DNA from: Providencia alcalifaciens
Lineage (GTDB): Bacteria; Pseudomonadota; Gammaproteobacteria; Enterobacterales; Enterobacteriaceae
Assembly: GCA_025961275.1 (NCBI GenBank)
Contig: JAOQNJ010000001.1
Location: forward strand, 1,447,353 to 1,511,352
DNA length: 64,000 bases
Direction: 5' to 3'
Under the pieces are notes generated by a model that was not told the DNA's origin, did not search any database, and saw nothing but the letters and a program-made list of their open reading frames with translations. Positions 18,691 through 29,195 of the stretch are shown piece by piece. Position 1 is the stretch's first letter; every line of letters begins with the position of its first letter. The position numbers and the translations under genes are program-made.

Positions 18691-20724
18691 ATGCCTAATT
18701 ATTCTAATATTTCTCCTTATCTTAGTTCGAACTCCCCTGTTAATTTGCTTCAAAACAACGGACCTAATGCTGAAGCATCTAATAATCGGGAACCATTCGC
18801 TCAAAATATCTCGAGTGTAAAAACAGTAACCGACGAACAAGTGAACAAACCTAATATGGCTAGCTCATCTTTAGAACGAGACAAGAAATCCCAAGAATTA
18901 TCTAAACAAGAATATCATAATGCATGGCTTAAATGGGAAAAACAGGCGCCGTCAACTTCCCCTAACGAAATTGCAGATAGAAAGCTTGCGGTAAAAAAAC
19001 TTTGTGATTGTTTATATCACCGTAATACAAATCTTAATTTAAAGGGGTTGGAATTAAGCTCTTTACCCATATTACCCCCAAATATCACAAGATTAAATGT
19101 GTCATATACCCCCTTAAAAACATTACCTCCGCTACCTAACACACTGAAGATACTAAAATGTATTTCTAGCAAGCTAGAAAGCTTACCTGAGCTTCCTCCT
19201 CACTTGGAAGAGCTTCTTTGTGATAATAGTGCACTAATAAACCTCCCCAAGCTTCCACTTGGGCTGATTATGTTATCTTGTGATAATAACCCGTTACAAA
19301 GCTTACCCAAGCTTCCTTCTACACTTCAGGGACTCTCTTGTGAAGATGTAGACCTGCTCAGCTTGCCCGATCTTCCTTCAGAGTTAATATCACTTTATTG
19401 TGACCATAATCGTCTAGCCAGTTTACCGGAACTTCCTGTTAATCTTAAAGCACTCTCTTGCAATGATAATTATTTGGTTGATTTGCCAGAACTTCCTCCT
19501 GATCTAGAAACTCTTGATTGCACAAGTAACTATTTGGTCAGATTACCCTCATTCCCTCTTTCGCTAAGATATATTACTGCTTGCAATAATTTACTCGTAG
19601 AATTCCCAGAAGTTCCCCCATCACTGGTACATATAAATTTCGATACAAATAGACTAAGGCAGCTTCCTGCGTCTTTTACTCGTTTATCAAGTATGGAAAT
19701 CAATATAGACAATAATCCCCTATCTGACCAAACTATTAATATGTTAATAGGAATGCGGCTTTCGCCTACTCATCGAAATTTGAACGTACAATTCTCGATG
19801 TCCTATCAGCCTGAACCAGAGCCTGAACGTTGCGTAAGACCTCTTACTGAAAGTGTGCCAGATTGGTTTTCCCCTGAGCGCAAACAAGACGTTATTTCCC
19901 AATTTTCCGCGATTAATTGCGAGGAAAATTCGGGGGTCTTCAGCGATTTTATTGATCGCTTAAAAGTGATCCGTAGTGCACAAAACGCCCCATTATTTAA
20001 AAAACAAATTGCACAATGGTTGATGCGATTAGCAAATTCAGCTGAATTGCGCAAAGCCACATTTGCCATTGCACTGGATGCAACCGAAAGCTGTGATGAT
20101 CGTATTGCATTGACGTGGAATAACATGCAACAAATGGAATTAATTCACCATATTGAAAACGGTCAATATGACAACAAGTTACCTAAGCTTGTGGCCGCAG
20201 GTCGCGAAATGTTCCGGCTAGAGCAACTTGAACATATTGCTAGAGAAAAAGTCACTGCAGCGGGTCTTGTTGATGAAATTGAAGTTTATCTTGGTTTTCA
20301 AACTCAACTACGTGCCCCTCTTGAATTAACAACAGCGACAAAAAAAATGTATTTTTTCGACGTCTCAGGTATCACAGAGGATGATCTGAAAGTAGCCGAA
20401 TTAAGGGTCAAAAGCGCAGAAAATCATCAATTCCCTGAATGGTTAGCACAGTGGTCACCGTGGCAAAAATTACTTGAACGTACTGAATCTACATTATGGA
20501 AAAAAGCCTATGATAAAAAAATAGAAATTTATGACAATGCGTATCAAAACCGTATTAACACTGAACTTGAGGTCTATGGCTTGACCAATGATGCCGATGC
20601 AGAACGAGCTATTGGGCAAAAAATTATGCAGGATATAGATAAAACTATTTTTGAATCTCTAACTCATAGTGCCCTTGCAAATAAAAGGCAGGCATCACTT
20701 TTAAACAAAAAGTGGGATATCTAA
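18691..20724 (+). CDS. LRR-NEL (SspH/IpaH-type) E3 ubiquitin ligase effector
   Basis: 677 residues. Disordered Ser/Asn-rich start (1-60), type III LRR N-domain (AWLKWEKQAPSTSPNEIADRK region, about 75-115), about 11 LRRs of 20 residues with consensus LPxLPxxLxxLxCxxNxL (115-370), and a C-terminal NEL domain (about 385-677). The NEL has catalytic C468 in the motif CDDR (usual CEDR), then YDNKLPKLVAAGREMFRLEQ, DEIEVYLGFQTQLR and FFDVSGI as in Salmonella SspH2/SlrP and Shigella IpaH. These effectors enter host cells by type III secretion and ubiquitinate targets chosen by the LRR. No signal peptide. The next paralogue begins 54 nt downstream, so they are probably co-transcribed. Confidence 0.92.
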   Translation: MPNYSNISPYLSSNSPVNLLQNNGPNAEASNNREPFAQNISSVKTVTDEQVNKPNMASSSLERDKKSQELSKQEYHNAWLKWEKQAPSTSPNEIADRKLAVKKLCDCLYHRNTNLNLKGLELSSLPILPPNITRLNVSYTPLKTLPPLPNTLKILKCISSKLESLPELPPHLEELLCDNSALINLPKLPLGLIMLSCDNNPLQSLPKLPSTLQGLSCEDVDLLSLPDLPSELISLYCDHNRLASLPELPVNLKALSCNDNYLVDLPELPPDLETLDCTSNYLVRLPSFPLSLRYITACNNLLVEFPEVPPSLVHINFDTNRLRQLPASFTRLSSMEINIDNNPLSDQTINMLIGMRLSPTHRNLNVQFSMSYQPEPEPERCVRPLTESVPDWFSPERKQDVISQFSAINCEENSGVFSDFIDRLKVIRSAQNAPLFKKQIAQWLMRLANSAELRKATFAIALDATESCDDRIALTWNNMQQMELIHHIENGQYDNKLPKLVAAGREMFRLEQLEHIAREKVTAAGLVDEIEVYLGFQTQLRAPLELTTATKKMYFFDVSGITEDDLKVAELRVKSAENHQFPEWLAQWSPWQKLLERTESTLWKKAYDKKIEIYDNAYQNRINTELEVYGLTNDADAERAIGQKIMQDIDKTIFESLTHSALANKRQASLLNKKWDI

Positions 20725-20778
20725 ATTACTTAGTTTGAATTATCTATAATTTATTCCGTCTTTTGTGGAGCTAAAGGT

Positions 20779-23097
20779 ATGCCTAGAATTTTCAATGTTA
20801 CCCATCACCATGATCCAATATCTTCTACCCGTGTTAATCAAAACGTACAGGCGAATCACCAATCGTCTAATCAACGTCAGTCGCTTGCACAAAATGTGCA
20901 AGTTGTTAAAACAGCGTCAAACCATAACAACATAAAAGCCAATTTGGGTAAGATACCGTCCAACACCCAAAATAATAACAGTCAATATTACCGTGCATGG
21001 GAAGAATGGCTAGAAAACAGTCCTGATTGGACGAAATATGCTAGAAGACAAGCAGTATCAAGACTACGTGATTGCTTGAATTCTCGAAATCCGCACCTTA
21101 CGCTAAGTGGACTTTATTTGGATTCTTTACCTACCCTTCCACCTCATATCACAAAATTGGATGTGTCATATAATCTACTGAATGAACTTCCTGAACTGCC
21201 TATTAGCCTCGAAGAATTAATGTGTTCTAAAAACAACTTGGTTAAATTGCCTGACCTTCCTAATGGACTCAATACGTTAAACTGTTCTAGGAACGACTTG
21301 AAAACATTACCTACGCTTCCCAATAAACTCAAGATGTTAAATTGTTCTAATAATAGCTTGGAAAGTATCCCCGAACTTCCAGATGGTCTGGAAGAGTTGA
21401 ATTATTCTCGAAATAATTTGGCTAATGTTAACTATTTATCCAAACTTCCTGAAGGGCTAAAAAAACTAAACTGTTCACGGAACGGCTCAGATTATATCCC
21501 CAAACTACCAAATAGCTTGCAGGAATTAAATTGTTCTTATAACCGTTTGGTCAACTTACTCACACTGCCTGACAGAATGAAAAAGTTAAATTGTTCTCAT
21601 AACGTGTTGGAAAACCTGCCTGAAGCACCAGAGGAATTAACCGAATTAAATTGCTCTTATAATAGATTAATAAATATACAAAAACTTCCCAATCAGATAC
21701 GAATATTAAATTGTTCTTATAACCGCTTATTAAACATATCCAAGTTTCCTGATAGACTGAAGACCTTGAATTGTTCAGAGAACGATCTAGTAAGTTTGCC
21801 TAGACTACCTTCTGAACTTACAGAACTTCGTGCTATTTCCAATAGGTTGATGGAACTCCCTGAACTACCAACTACATTGAAATTGCTAGATTGCGAATAT
21901 AATCATTTGCACCGACTCCCCAACTTGCCATCTTCAGTCACAAAAATTGGTACTAGTCATAATCAGCTGACAGAACTCCCTGAACTTCCAGTTGGTATTG
22001 ACATGCTACTCGCTACTCATAACCAAATAACCCGATTACCGGAATCCATTGCTCAGCAAGCTAACCCCAATGGAATAATAGATATCTCTAATAACCCACT
22101 ATCCGAACAAACAATCCGATCGCTTCAAACGATATTGAATGAAGCTAACTATCATGGCCCATTAATCCATTTTTCGATAGTATTAAGCAGAATGCCTGAG
22201 AATGCTTTACGTCCTCTTTTTGAGAGTGCGGTTGATTGGTTTTCTTCTGAAAGCAAGCAGGAAATTATCGCTAAATTCTCAGCGATCGCTAACGAAGAAA
22301 ACGCAGGAACACTAAGCGCCTTTATTGATAAATTAAAAGAAACGTGCAGTGCCAAAAAAGATCCTAAATTTAAGGAAGTTGTTGCTCAGTGGCTGCTTCG
22401 ATTAGCCGACTCACCTAAACTCCGTGAAGTTTCTTTTGTTATCGCTCTAGGAGCAACTGAAAGCTGTGAAGACAGAGTTGCATTGACGTGGAATGATATG
22501 CAAAAAGCTGAATTAATTCATAATGTTAAATACGGTCAATATGACGAGAAATTGCCTGAATTTGTGAACGTAGGTCGTGAAATGTTCCGCCTAGAGCAAC
22601 TTGAATATATCGCTAGAGAGAAGGTTGCGACACTACATTTTATTGATGAAATTGAAGTCTATCTTGGTTTCCAAACCCAACTACGCACTCCTCTTGAATT
22701 AACAACAACGACAAAAGAAATGCGTTTTTTCGACGTCTCAAATATCACAGAAGATGACCTGAATGTAGCCGAGTTAAGGGTTAAAACCGCAGAAAATCAG
22801 CAGTTTTCTGAATGGCTAGCACAATGGTCACCGTGGCAGAAATTACTGGAACGTACTGAACCAGTATTATGGAAACAAGCCTATGATAAAAAAATAGATA
22901 TCTATGAAAACCAGTATCAGGATCGCATTAACGCCGAACTCCATGAAAATGGTTTAATGGGTGACGTTGATGCTGAACGAGCACTTGGTATAAAAATAAT
23001 GCACGATATCGATAAGGCTATTTTCATACCATTGACCTGGGATGCTTTAGCAAACAAAAAACTGGAGCCACTATTGAACAAACAATGGAATATATAA
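20779..23097 (+). CDS. LRR-NEL (SspH/IpaH-type) E3 ubiquitin ligase effector, longest LRR array
   Basis: 772 residues. Disordered N-terminus, type III LRR N-domain (AWEEWLENSPDWTKYARRQA), then about 15-16 LRRs, many sharing LNCSxNxL; one unit is lengthened by three residues (ANVNYLSKLPEGLKKLNCS). The NEL domain follows with catalytic C563 in CEDRVALTW, plus GREMFRLEQLEYIAREK and EMRFFDVSNI. Start supported by GGAG before the ATG, 54 nt after the upstream paralogue. The NEL is very similar to those of the two upstream copies while the LRR arrays differ, so the three probably recognise different host targets. A perfect hairpin terminator follows. Confidence 0.92.
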   Translation: MPRIFNVTHHHDPISSTRVNQNVQANHQSSNQRQSLAQNVQVVKTASNHNNIKANLGKIPSNTQNNNSQYYRAWEEWLENSPDWTKYARRQAVSRLRDCLNSRNPHLTLSGLYLDSLPTLPPHITKLDVSYNLLNELPELPISLEELMCSKNNLVKLPDLPNGLNTLNCSRNDLKTLPTLPNKLKMLNCSNNSLESIPELPDGLEELNYSRNNLANVNYLSKLPEGLKKLNCSRNGSDYIPKLPNSLQELNCSYNRLVNLLTLPDRMKKLNCSHNVLENLPEAPEELTELNCSYNRLINIQKLPNQIRILNCSYNRLLNISKFPDRLKTLNCSENDLVSLPRLPSELTELRAISNRLMELPELPTTLKLLDCEYNHLHRLPNLPSSVTKIGTSHNQLTELPELPVGIDMLLATHNQITRLPESIAQQANPNGIIDISNNPLSEQTIRSLQTILNEANYHGPLIHFSIVLSRMPENALRPLFESAVDWFSSESKQEIIAKFSAIANEENAGTLSAFIDKLKETCSAKKDPKFKEVVAQWLLRLADSPKLREVSFVIALGATESCEDRVALTWNDMQKAELIHNVKYGQYDEKLPEFVNVGREMFRLEQLEYIAREKVATLHFIDEIEVYLGFQTQLRTPLELTTTTKEMRFFDVSNITEDDLNVAELRVKTAENQQFSEWLAQWSPWQKLLERTEPVLWKQAYDKKIDIYENQYQDRINAELHENGLMGDVDAERALGIKIMHDIDKAIFIPLTWDALANKKLEPLLNKQWNI

Positions 23098-23203
23098 TAT
23101 GATTATTTTTCCATGAAGATGAAAGAACGATAATTGAAATAGTCATCAAAACTCACATTATTATTACTCACTCATAAAAGCTAAGATTTAACTGATATTT
23201 TCA

Positions 23204-23231
23204 AAAGTGGCTAATCTACATTAGCCACTTT
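23204..23231 (+). terminator. Rho-independent terminator after LRR-NEL operon
   Basis: Perfect 11-bp stem AAAGTGGCTAA (23204-23214) / TTAGCCACTTT (23221-23231) with a 6-nt loop and a short T tract. The remainder of 23098-23730 is AT-rich with no gene seen. Confidence 0.7.
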
Positions 23232-23730
23232 ATGTCAATTTAACTTAGCATCCTCACATGTTATAAAAAATTTATCACTTCAAACACTCAACATTCACTC
23301 GTTTTATTTTAATAATTTATTCATACCAACAAGTTAAATCTGATAAGGCAGTTTGCCATTTAAAATGTGATTTATTATGAATTCACAAGTAAACCTATGG
23401 ATTTTAAAATTAAAATAAAATAGATTAAAAGCCTTCACACCTCGATTGATTCAAAATATGTATAAGACACTAGAAGCTATTTACCTAAAATTTAAGATAA
23501 TTAAACCATGTTTCAAAACCATCACAAACTACCTGATCGGCATCTGGATGATCGAGCAATTTCATTGAATACAATTAACCTCATTATTATGGAAACATAA
23601 ATATGTCTAGAAATCTAAGTACAACAGGATTTAAATGACATTCACTGGATTAGATGCATTATTCCTATTTGAAAAAATAAAAACTTAATTTATACACATG
23701 ATATTTAAATTATAATCACCGGTAAAAGAA

Positions 23731-24516
23731 ATGAACATGATAAATTATATTAGAGCTTATGCATTCCACAATGTGAGTAGTGCCGTAAAATTGGCTGAAA
23801 AAACAAAATCTAAACAACATATTTCATTTGCAAAAAATATCTTACATATTAAAAACTCAGCTGCAATATCATTAAATCAAAAATACGATAAATTTCAGAA
23901 TTTGAATAAACGATTAAATGCGATTACATCTATAAATTTTTCTCCTGATGACTCTCAGCATTTTGATTACTACAAGTCTGTCCATATGGAAGAATTTATT
24001 ACCCATTCTGGGGAAAGCCAATTCAGAAATCTTGGCTATGTCAGCAACTTTATGGGGACAAATAATCCAGGCTTAGTCATTCATGGTAATCGTAAAGGTA
24101 ATATCTATATTTATAATGGATTAGAGAGAAACAGTGATATACATAATAATAAATTTTTGGGTCAATTTATGTCACTACCTGATTTTATTGATTTTTTGAT
24201 TAAAAAACACCATTTAAATGAGCTAAAAACTAACAAAAAACCTCTTCACTTTATTTCCTGTTATTCTGGAAAAGCTCAAAATGACCAAAAACAGTCCATG
24301 GCACAAAATCTCGCCAATATACTTGAACGATCTATCATTTCCTATGGTGGTCATGAGACTCTGTGCGGTATCGAACAAGATCATGTACTACAAGAAATGC
24401 TTGATAATGTTGGATTTATTGCAACAAATCAAGATGGGAAAGCTGTTAAAGCAAAAACACAATTTTTAATACCTGAATCAAAAGCACCCAAAACCTTATC
24501 AACTAAAACACGCTAA
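23731..24516 (+). CDS. Putative clan-CD (C80/OspB-like) cysteine protease, candidate effector
   Basis: 261 residues, no signal peptide or membrane segment. Two motifs stand out: hydrophobic strand then H118-G (GLVIHGNRKGNIYI) and hydrophobic strand then C177 (LHFISCYSGKAQ). A His-Gly and a Cys, each after a beta strand and 59 residues apart, is the arrangement of clan-CD proteases such as the C80 self-cleaving domains of MARTX and clostridial toxins, and of the Shigella type III effector OspB. The region LANILERSIISYGG after the Cys also fits that fold. It lies downstream of the three LRR-NEL effector genes. Protease activity and secretion are inferred; exact family not proven. Confidence 0.65.
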   Translation: MNMINYIRAYAFHNVSSAVKLAEKTKSKQHISFAKNILHIKNSAAISLNQKYDKFQNLNKRLNAITSINFSPDDSQHFDYYKSVHMEEFITHSGESQFRNLGYVSNFMGTNNPGLVIHGNRKGNIYIYNGLERNSDIHNNKFLGQFMSLPDFIDFLIKKHHLNELKTNKKPLHFISCYSGKAQNDQKQSMAQNLANILERSIISYGGHETLCGIEQDHVLQEMLDNVGFIATNQDGKAVKAKTQFLIPESKAPKTLSTKTR

Positions 24517-24758
24517 ATAGATAAAACCATATCCCCATTTTTACTAGACTAGTGACCTCAGCCATTTGCTCTGCAGATGGCATTTTTACAGATCATCATT
24601 ACAACCTTATCAGAATACATAATGTTAGAATTATTTATTATATAAATTTTAAAATAACCAGTCATGCCCATGTATTAAAGCAAATAATGAGAAAATCGTG
24701 ACATGTCACATGTTTATTCTTTTATTAGCAATCCCAATTATACCGATATATTATCTCA

Positions 24759-24902
24759 TATATCCAAAATAACTCGCGATACATTCTAGGCAGTTAACGA
24801 AGCGACTCTTAGAAAGGAAAGTCTGAGGAATATAGATAATCTATGCGACTTAGGTGGCTCAGAGTAGTCAACAACCATACAATTTGAAGTCTAAGCGGTA
24901 CA
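24759..24902. repeat. ERIC-like element at the purL end of the accessory block
   Basis: Starts ATATCCAAAATAACTCGCGA, contains GAAAGTCTGAGGAATATAGA, ATGCGACTTAGGTGGCTCAG and AGTAGTCAACAACC, and ends ATTTGAAGTCTAAGCGGTACA. This is the ERIC order with divergence and slight lengthening. It lies about 75 bp from the purL 3' end, at the right border of the accessory block. Confidence 0.65.
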
Positions 24903-24917
24903 GAGTGTCAATAGATT

Positions 24918-24947
24918 AGCGCTGAAGGATTTAAATCTCTCAGCGCT
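24918..24947 (-). terminator. Hairpin downstream of purL
   Basis: AGCGCTGA (24918-24925) pairs perfectly with TCAGCGCT (24940-24947), loop 14 nt, 29 nt beyond the purL stop. No clear U-run on the minus strand, so termination is likely but not certain. Confidence 0.5.
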
Positions 24948-24975
24948 TAGCAAGATTTTCTTATCTAGAGAATAC

Positions 24976-27900
24976 TTAACCTAACTGCTTGCGAGCATTA
25001 CGGAAAATACGCATCCATGGGCTATCTTCCCCCCAGTTCTCTGGGTGCCATGAGTTACTCACCGTACGGAACACTCGCTCAGGATGTGGCATCATAATCG
25101 TTGCTCGCCCATCTGTTGAGGTTACGGCTGTAATTCCATTCACTGATCCATTCGGGTTAGCTGGATATTGCTCCGTCACCTGACCATAGTTATTCACAAA
25201 ACGCAATGCCACCAGCGAACTGCTTTCTAACTGCTGGATATGCACAGGGTTACGAGCTTCAACTAAACCTTCTCCGTGCGAAACAGCGATAGGCATACGT
25301 GAACCAGCCATATTCTGTAACAGCAATGATGGGCTATTCGCAACTTCAACCAAACTAAAACGAGCTTCAAAACGTTCTGAACGGTTACGAACAAAGCGAG
25401 GCCACAGATCAGCGCCTGGGATCAGCTCATACAAATTAGACATCATCTGGCAACCATTACATACGCCAAGTGACAGTGTATCTTGGCGCTCAAAGAATGT
25501 CGCAAATTCATCACGCACTTGAGAATTAAACAGAATAGATTTCGCCCAACCTTCCCCTGCCCCCAGCACATCACCATAAGAGAAGCCACCACAAGCAACC
25601 AATGTTTGAAAGCCTGCTAAGGATAAGTTACCCGCCAGTAAATCACTCATATGAACATCGATAGCATCAAAGCCTGCACGGTCAAATGCTGCTGCCATTT
25701 CAACATGTGAGTTAACACCTTGCTCACGTAGAACAGCAACTTTAGGACGAACACCCGATAAAATATAAGGAGCTGCAACATCTTCTTCGATATCAAATGT
25801 TAGCTCAGTGTTTAGGCCCGGATCTTTGCTATCAAGTTTGGCTTTATGCTCTTGATCTGCGCAATCTTCATTATCACGCAAACGCTGCATTTGCCATGTT
25901 GTCTCTGCCCACCATTGACGTAAGGTACTACGAGACTCTTGGTAAGCCACTGTATCACGACTATTAATCACCACAGCATCGTCTTGCGTTGCCGTCCCTA
26001 AATAATGTAAGCACTCACCCAAGCCGACTTCTGCGAAGCACGCCTCTACATATTCTCTGTCTTCTGCTTTAACTTGAATAACCGCCCCCAGCTCTTCATT
26101 AAATAGAGCGGCTAAGATATCGTCATCAAACTCACTAATATCAACATTGATACCGCAATGACCTGCAAATGCCATTTCAGCTAAAGTGACAAATAATCCA
26201 CCATCAGAACGGTCATGGTAAGCTAACAATTTTTGCTCAGACAATAATTTCTGGATTGCAGTGAAGAAGCCAGCCAGAAGTTGTGGATCACAAACATCTG
26301 GTGCTTTATTACCTAATTGACGATAAACCTGGGCAAGCGCCGAGCCACCAAGTGCGTTATGGCCTTGACCAAGGTCAATCAACATCAATGCTGAATCCAC
26401 ATTAGTTTTTAATTCAGGTGTTACGGTTAAGCGAACATCTTCTACACGACCAAATGCAGTAATCACTAAAGATAAAGGCGATGTCATTTCGCGATCTTCG
26501 CCATTTTCTTGCCAACGTGTTTTCATTGACATTGAATCTTTACCGACAGGGATCGTTAAACCTAGTGCGGGACATAACTCTTCACCCACTGCTTTAACCG
26601 CTTGGTATAAACCAGCATCCTCGCCCGGATGACCCGCCGCTGACATCCAGTTAGCAGAGAGTTTCACGCGCTTAAGATCTTGTACATACGCACAAGCCAT
26701 ATTGGTCAAGGCTTCACCAACCGCCATTCGTGATGATGCCGCGAAGTCCAGTAGCGCAATCGGTGTTCTTTCACCAATCGACATCGCTTCCCCATAATAG
26801 CTATCAAGACTTGCTGTGGTCACTGCGCAGTCCGCAACAGGGATCTGCCATGGCCCGACCATTTGATCACGAGCAACCATTCCTGTTACAGTACGGTCGC
26901 CAATGGTGATTAAGAAGGTTTTTTCGGCAACTGCTGGCAGATGCAGAACGCGTTTTACTGCTTCGTTTAAGCTGATTGATGTTCTATCGAATGCATCAGG
27001 CTGAGCTTTCAGTGTGCTCACATCACGCAGCATTTTCGGGGTTTTACCTAAAAGTACATCTAACGGCATATCAATAGGCTTATTATTGAAATGTGCGTCA
27101 TTTAATTGCAGTTCACGTTTCTCAGTTGCTTCGCCAATCACAGCAAAAGGCGCGCGCTCACGCTCACAAATTGCTGTGAATAATGGTAATTGTTCAGGAG
27201 CAACCGCCATTACATAGCGTTCTTGAGATTCATTACACCAAACTTCTAATGGACTCATTTCTGGTTCATCATTGAGAATTTTACGCAATTCAAAACAACC
27301 GCCGCGCCCACCATCACTCACCAGTTCAGGCATGGCATTCGATAAGCCACCTGCGCCAACATCGTGAATAAATATAATTGGGTTATCATCACCTAGCTGC
27401 CAACATTTATCGATAACTTCTTGACAACGTCGTTCCATTTCTGGGTTATCACGTTGTACTGAAGCAAAATCCAAATCAGCATCAGATTGCCCTGAAGCCA
27501 TTGATGATGCAGCACCACCACCAAGACCGATATTCATTGAAGGGCCACCCAGCACAATCAATTTTGCGCCGACTGGAATTTCACCTTTTTGAACGTGATC
27601 CGCTCGAATATTACCAATACCACCCGCTAACATAATCGGCTTATGGTAACCACGTAGCTCTTCGCCATTATGACTGTTCACTCGCTCTTCATAAGTGCGG
27701 AAGTAACCTAACAGTGCAGGACGGCCAAATTCATTGTTAAATGCCGCACCACCTAAAGGGCCATCAAGCATGATATCTAATGCTGAAACAATGCGTTCTG
27801 GTTTACCGAAATCTACTTCCCACGGTTGTTCAAAGCCTGGAATACGTAAATTTGAAACAGAAAAACCAACTAATCCTGCTTTAGGTTTTGCGCCACGACC

Positions 27901-28863
27901 TGTTGCGCCTTCATCGCGGATTTCACCACCGGAACCTGTTGCAGCGCCTGGCCAAGGTGAAATTGCTGTTGGGTGGTTATGTGTTTCAACCTTCATTAAA
28001 ATATGCGTATCTTCTTGATGGTAGCGGTAAGTACGATCTTCTGGTTGAGGGAAAAAACGCCCAACAGAAGAACCTTCCATCACTGCCGCATTATCTTTAT
28101 AAGCAGATAAAACATAATCAGGCGTCGTTTCGAAGGTATTTTTAATCATTTTAAACAGCGATTTTGGCTGTTCTTCACCATCAATAATCCAATCAGCATT
28201 AAAAATTTTATGGCGGCAATGTTCTGAGTTTGCCTGTGCGAACATATATAACTCAATATCCGTTAGATTACGTTTCAATTTTGTAAAGGCAGACAACAGA
28301 TAATCAATTTCGTCATCGGCAAGCGCTAACCCCATCTCTGTATTCGCATTTTCGAGTGCGACACGACCATTAGTGATAATATCAATCACCTTCATTGGTG
28401 CGGGTTGGTGATGTACAAAAAGTGCTTGTGCTTGTTCAAAGGCGCTAAAAATGGTTTCCATCATACGATCATGTAACAATGCGGTGATATCTTGCCATTG
28501 TTCTTCAGATAAAAATTCCGCTTGTACGTAGTAAGCAATACCGCGCTCGATTCTCTCAACTTGAGATAAACCACAGTTATGTGCGATATCTGTCGCTTTG
28601 GAAGACCAAGGAGAGATAGTTCCAGGGCGTGGGGTCACTAAAATAAGTTTACCGAAAGGCTCATGCTCTGGGAGAGAAGGACCGTATTTTAGCAAACTAC
28701 GCAATTTGCCTTGCTCGCTGTCACTCAATAGCGCTGATAGCTCAGCGAAGTGCATATATTCAGCATAGATATCCGTAACAGGGAGCTGTTTTTCTGCGAA
28801 CAGCGCCAGAAGGCGGGTAATACGAAATGCTGATAGAGCAGGTGAACCACGCAAAATTTCCAT
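24976..28863 (-). CDS. purL: Phosphoribosylformylglycinamidine synthase
   Basis: 1295 residues, the length of the large single-chain enterobacterial enzyme. N-terminal PurS-like part ([20 protein letters not shown]), two AIR-synthase-like domains with the ATP and FGAR sites ([22 protein letters not shown] region, [22 protein letters not shown] region), and a C-terminal class I glutamine amidotransferase with nucleophile Cys in [12 protein letters not shown]. It makes FGAM from FGAR, glutamine and ATP, the fourth step of purine synthesis. Core gene, divergent from mltF as in E. coli; a PurR-type operator overlaps its promoter. Confidence 0.98.
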   Translation of the reverse strand: MEILRGSPALSAFRITRLLALFAEKQLPVTDIYAEYMHFAELSALLSDSEQGKLRSLLKYGPSLPEHEPFGKLILVTPRPGTISPWSSKATDIAHNCGLSQVERIERGIAYYVQAEFLSEEQWQDITALLHDRMMETIFSAFEQAQALFVHHQPAPMKVIDIITNGRVALENANTEMGLALADDEIDYLLSAFTKLKRNLTDIELYMFAQANSEHCRHKIFNADWIIDGEEQPKSLFKMIKNTFETTPDYVLSAYKDNAAVMEGSSVGRFFPQPEDRTYRYHQEDTHILMKVETHNHPTAISPWPGAATGSGGEIRDEGATGRGAKPKAGLVGFSVSNLRIPGFEQPWEVDFGKPERIVSALDIMLDGPLGGAAFNNEFGRPALLGYFRTYEERVNSHNGEELRGYHKPIMLAGGIGNIRADHVQKGEIPVGAKLIVLGGPSMNIGLGGGAASSMASGQSDADLDFASVQRDNPEMERRCQEVIDKCWQLGDDNPIIFIHDVGAGGLSNAMPELVSDGGRGGCFELRKILNDEPEMSPLEVWCNESQERYVMAVAPEQLPLFTAICERERAPFAVIGEATEKRELQLNDAHFNNKPIDMPLDVLLGKTPKMLRDVSTLKAQPDAFDRTSISLNEAVKRVLHLPAVAEKTFLITIGDRTVTGMVARDQMVGPWQIPVADCAVTTASLDSYYGEAMSIGERTPIALLDFAASSRMAVGEALTNMACAYVQDLKRVKLSANWMSAAGHPGEDAGLYQAVKAVGEELCPALGLTIPVGKDSMSMKTRWQENGEDREMTSPLSLVITAFGRVEDVRLTVTPELKTNVDSALMLIDLGQGHNALGGSALAQVYRQLGNKAPDVCDPQLLAGFFTAIQKLLSEQKLLAYHDRSDGGLFVTLAEMAFAGHCGINVDISEFDDDILAALFNEELGAVIQVKAEDREYVEACFAEVGLGECLHYLGTATQDDAVVINSRDTVAYQESRSTLRQWWAETTWQMQRLRDNEDCADQEHKAKLDSKDPGLNTELTFDIEEDVAAPYILSGVRPKVAVLREQGVNSHVEMAAAFDRAGFDAIDVHMSDLLAGNLSLAGFQTLVACGGFSYGDVLGAGEGWAKSILFNSQVRDEFATFFERQDTLSLGVCNGCQMMSNLYELIPGADLWPRFVRNRSERFEARFSLVEVANSPSLLLQNMAGSRMPIAVSHGEGLVEARNPVHIQQLESSSLVALRFVNNYGQVTEQYPANPNGSVNGITAVTSTDGRATIMMPHPERVFRTVSNSWHPENWGEDSPWMRIFRNARKQLG

Positions 28864-28924
28864 AGTCTTAAATTCTCTCTTTTAAACGCCAGCCCTGATC
28901 ATTAAAGCAGGGGAACCGGAGCAC

Positions 28925-28963
28925 ATTATAAAGCAATGCGCATCAATACGAAACCGTTTGCGT
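28925..28963 (-). promoter_or_regulatory. purL promoter with PurR operator
   Basis: ACGAAACCGTTTGCGT (28948-28963) matches the PurR consensus ACGCAAACGTTTGCGT at 14 of 16 bases. On the minus strand a perfect TATAAT (28925-28930) lies 17 bp from TTTCGT (28948-28953), so the operator covers the -35 region. PurR with hypoxanthine or guanine would block purL transcription, as known in E. coli. Confidence 0.75.
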
Positions 28964-29195
28964 GAGTATAAATAAAGCAAACCGTTAAATATTATTAGGC
29001 ATGAAAAAACACAATATTGGTTGCACTGATCATAATTGTTGAGCAAAATGTCCAAACACTGGAAATATAACCATTACTTATACACAAAAAATAATTCATA
29101 AACGCATTTAAGCGACCAGTGAAAGTATCCGATAAGAGCAGGAAACACTGTGATTCGGGCCTATTAGTGTCGTCAATCAGCATGTTTATTGAAGT

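Noticed and set aside
16700-22000. CRISPR-like or other DNA repeat array suspected from repeated motifs
   Set aside because: The periodicity is 60 bp in coding frame and encodes 20-residue leucine-rich repeats, with no constant repeat/spacer pattern.
25000-28150. Several 60-95 codon frames on the plus strand inside purL
   Set aside because: Antisense shadows of a highly conserved enzyme gene without ribosome sites.
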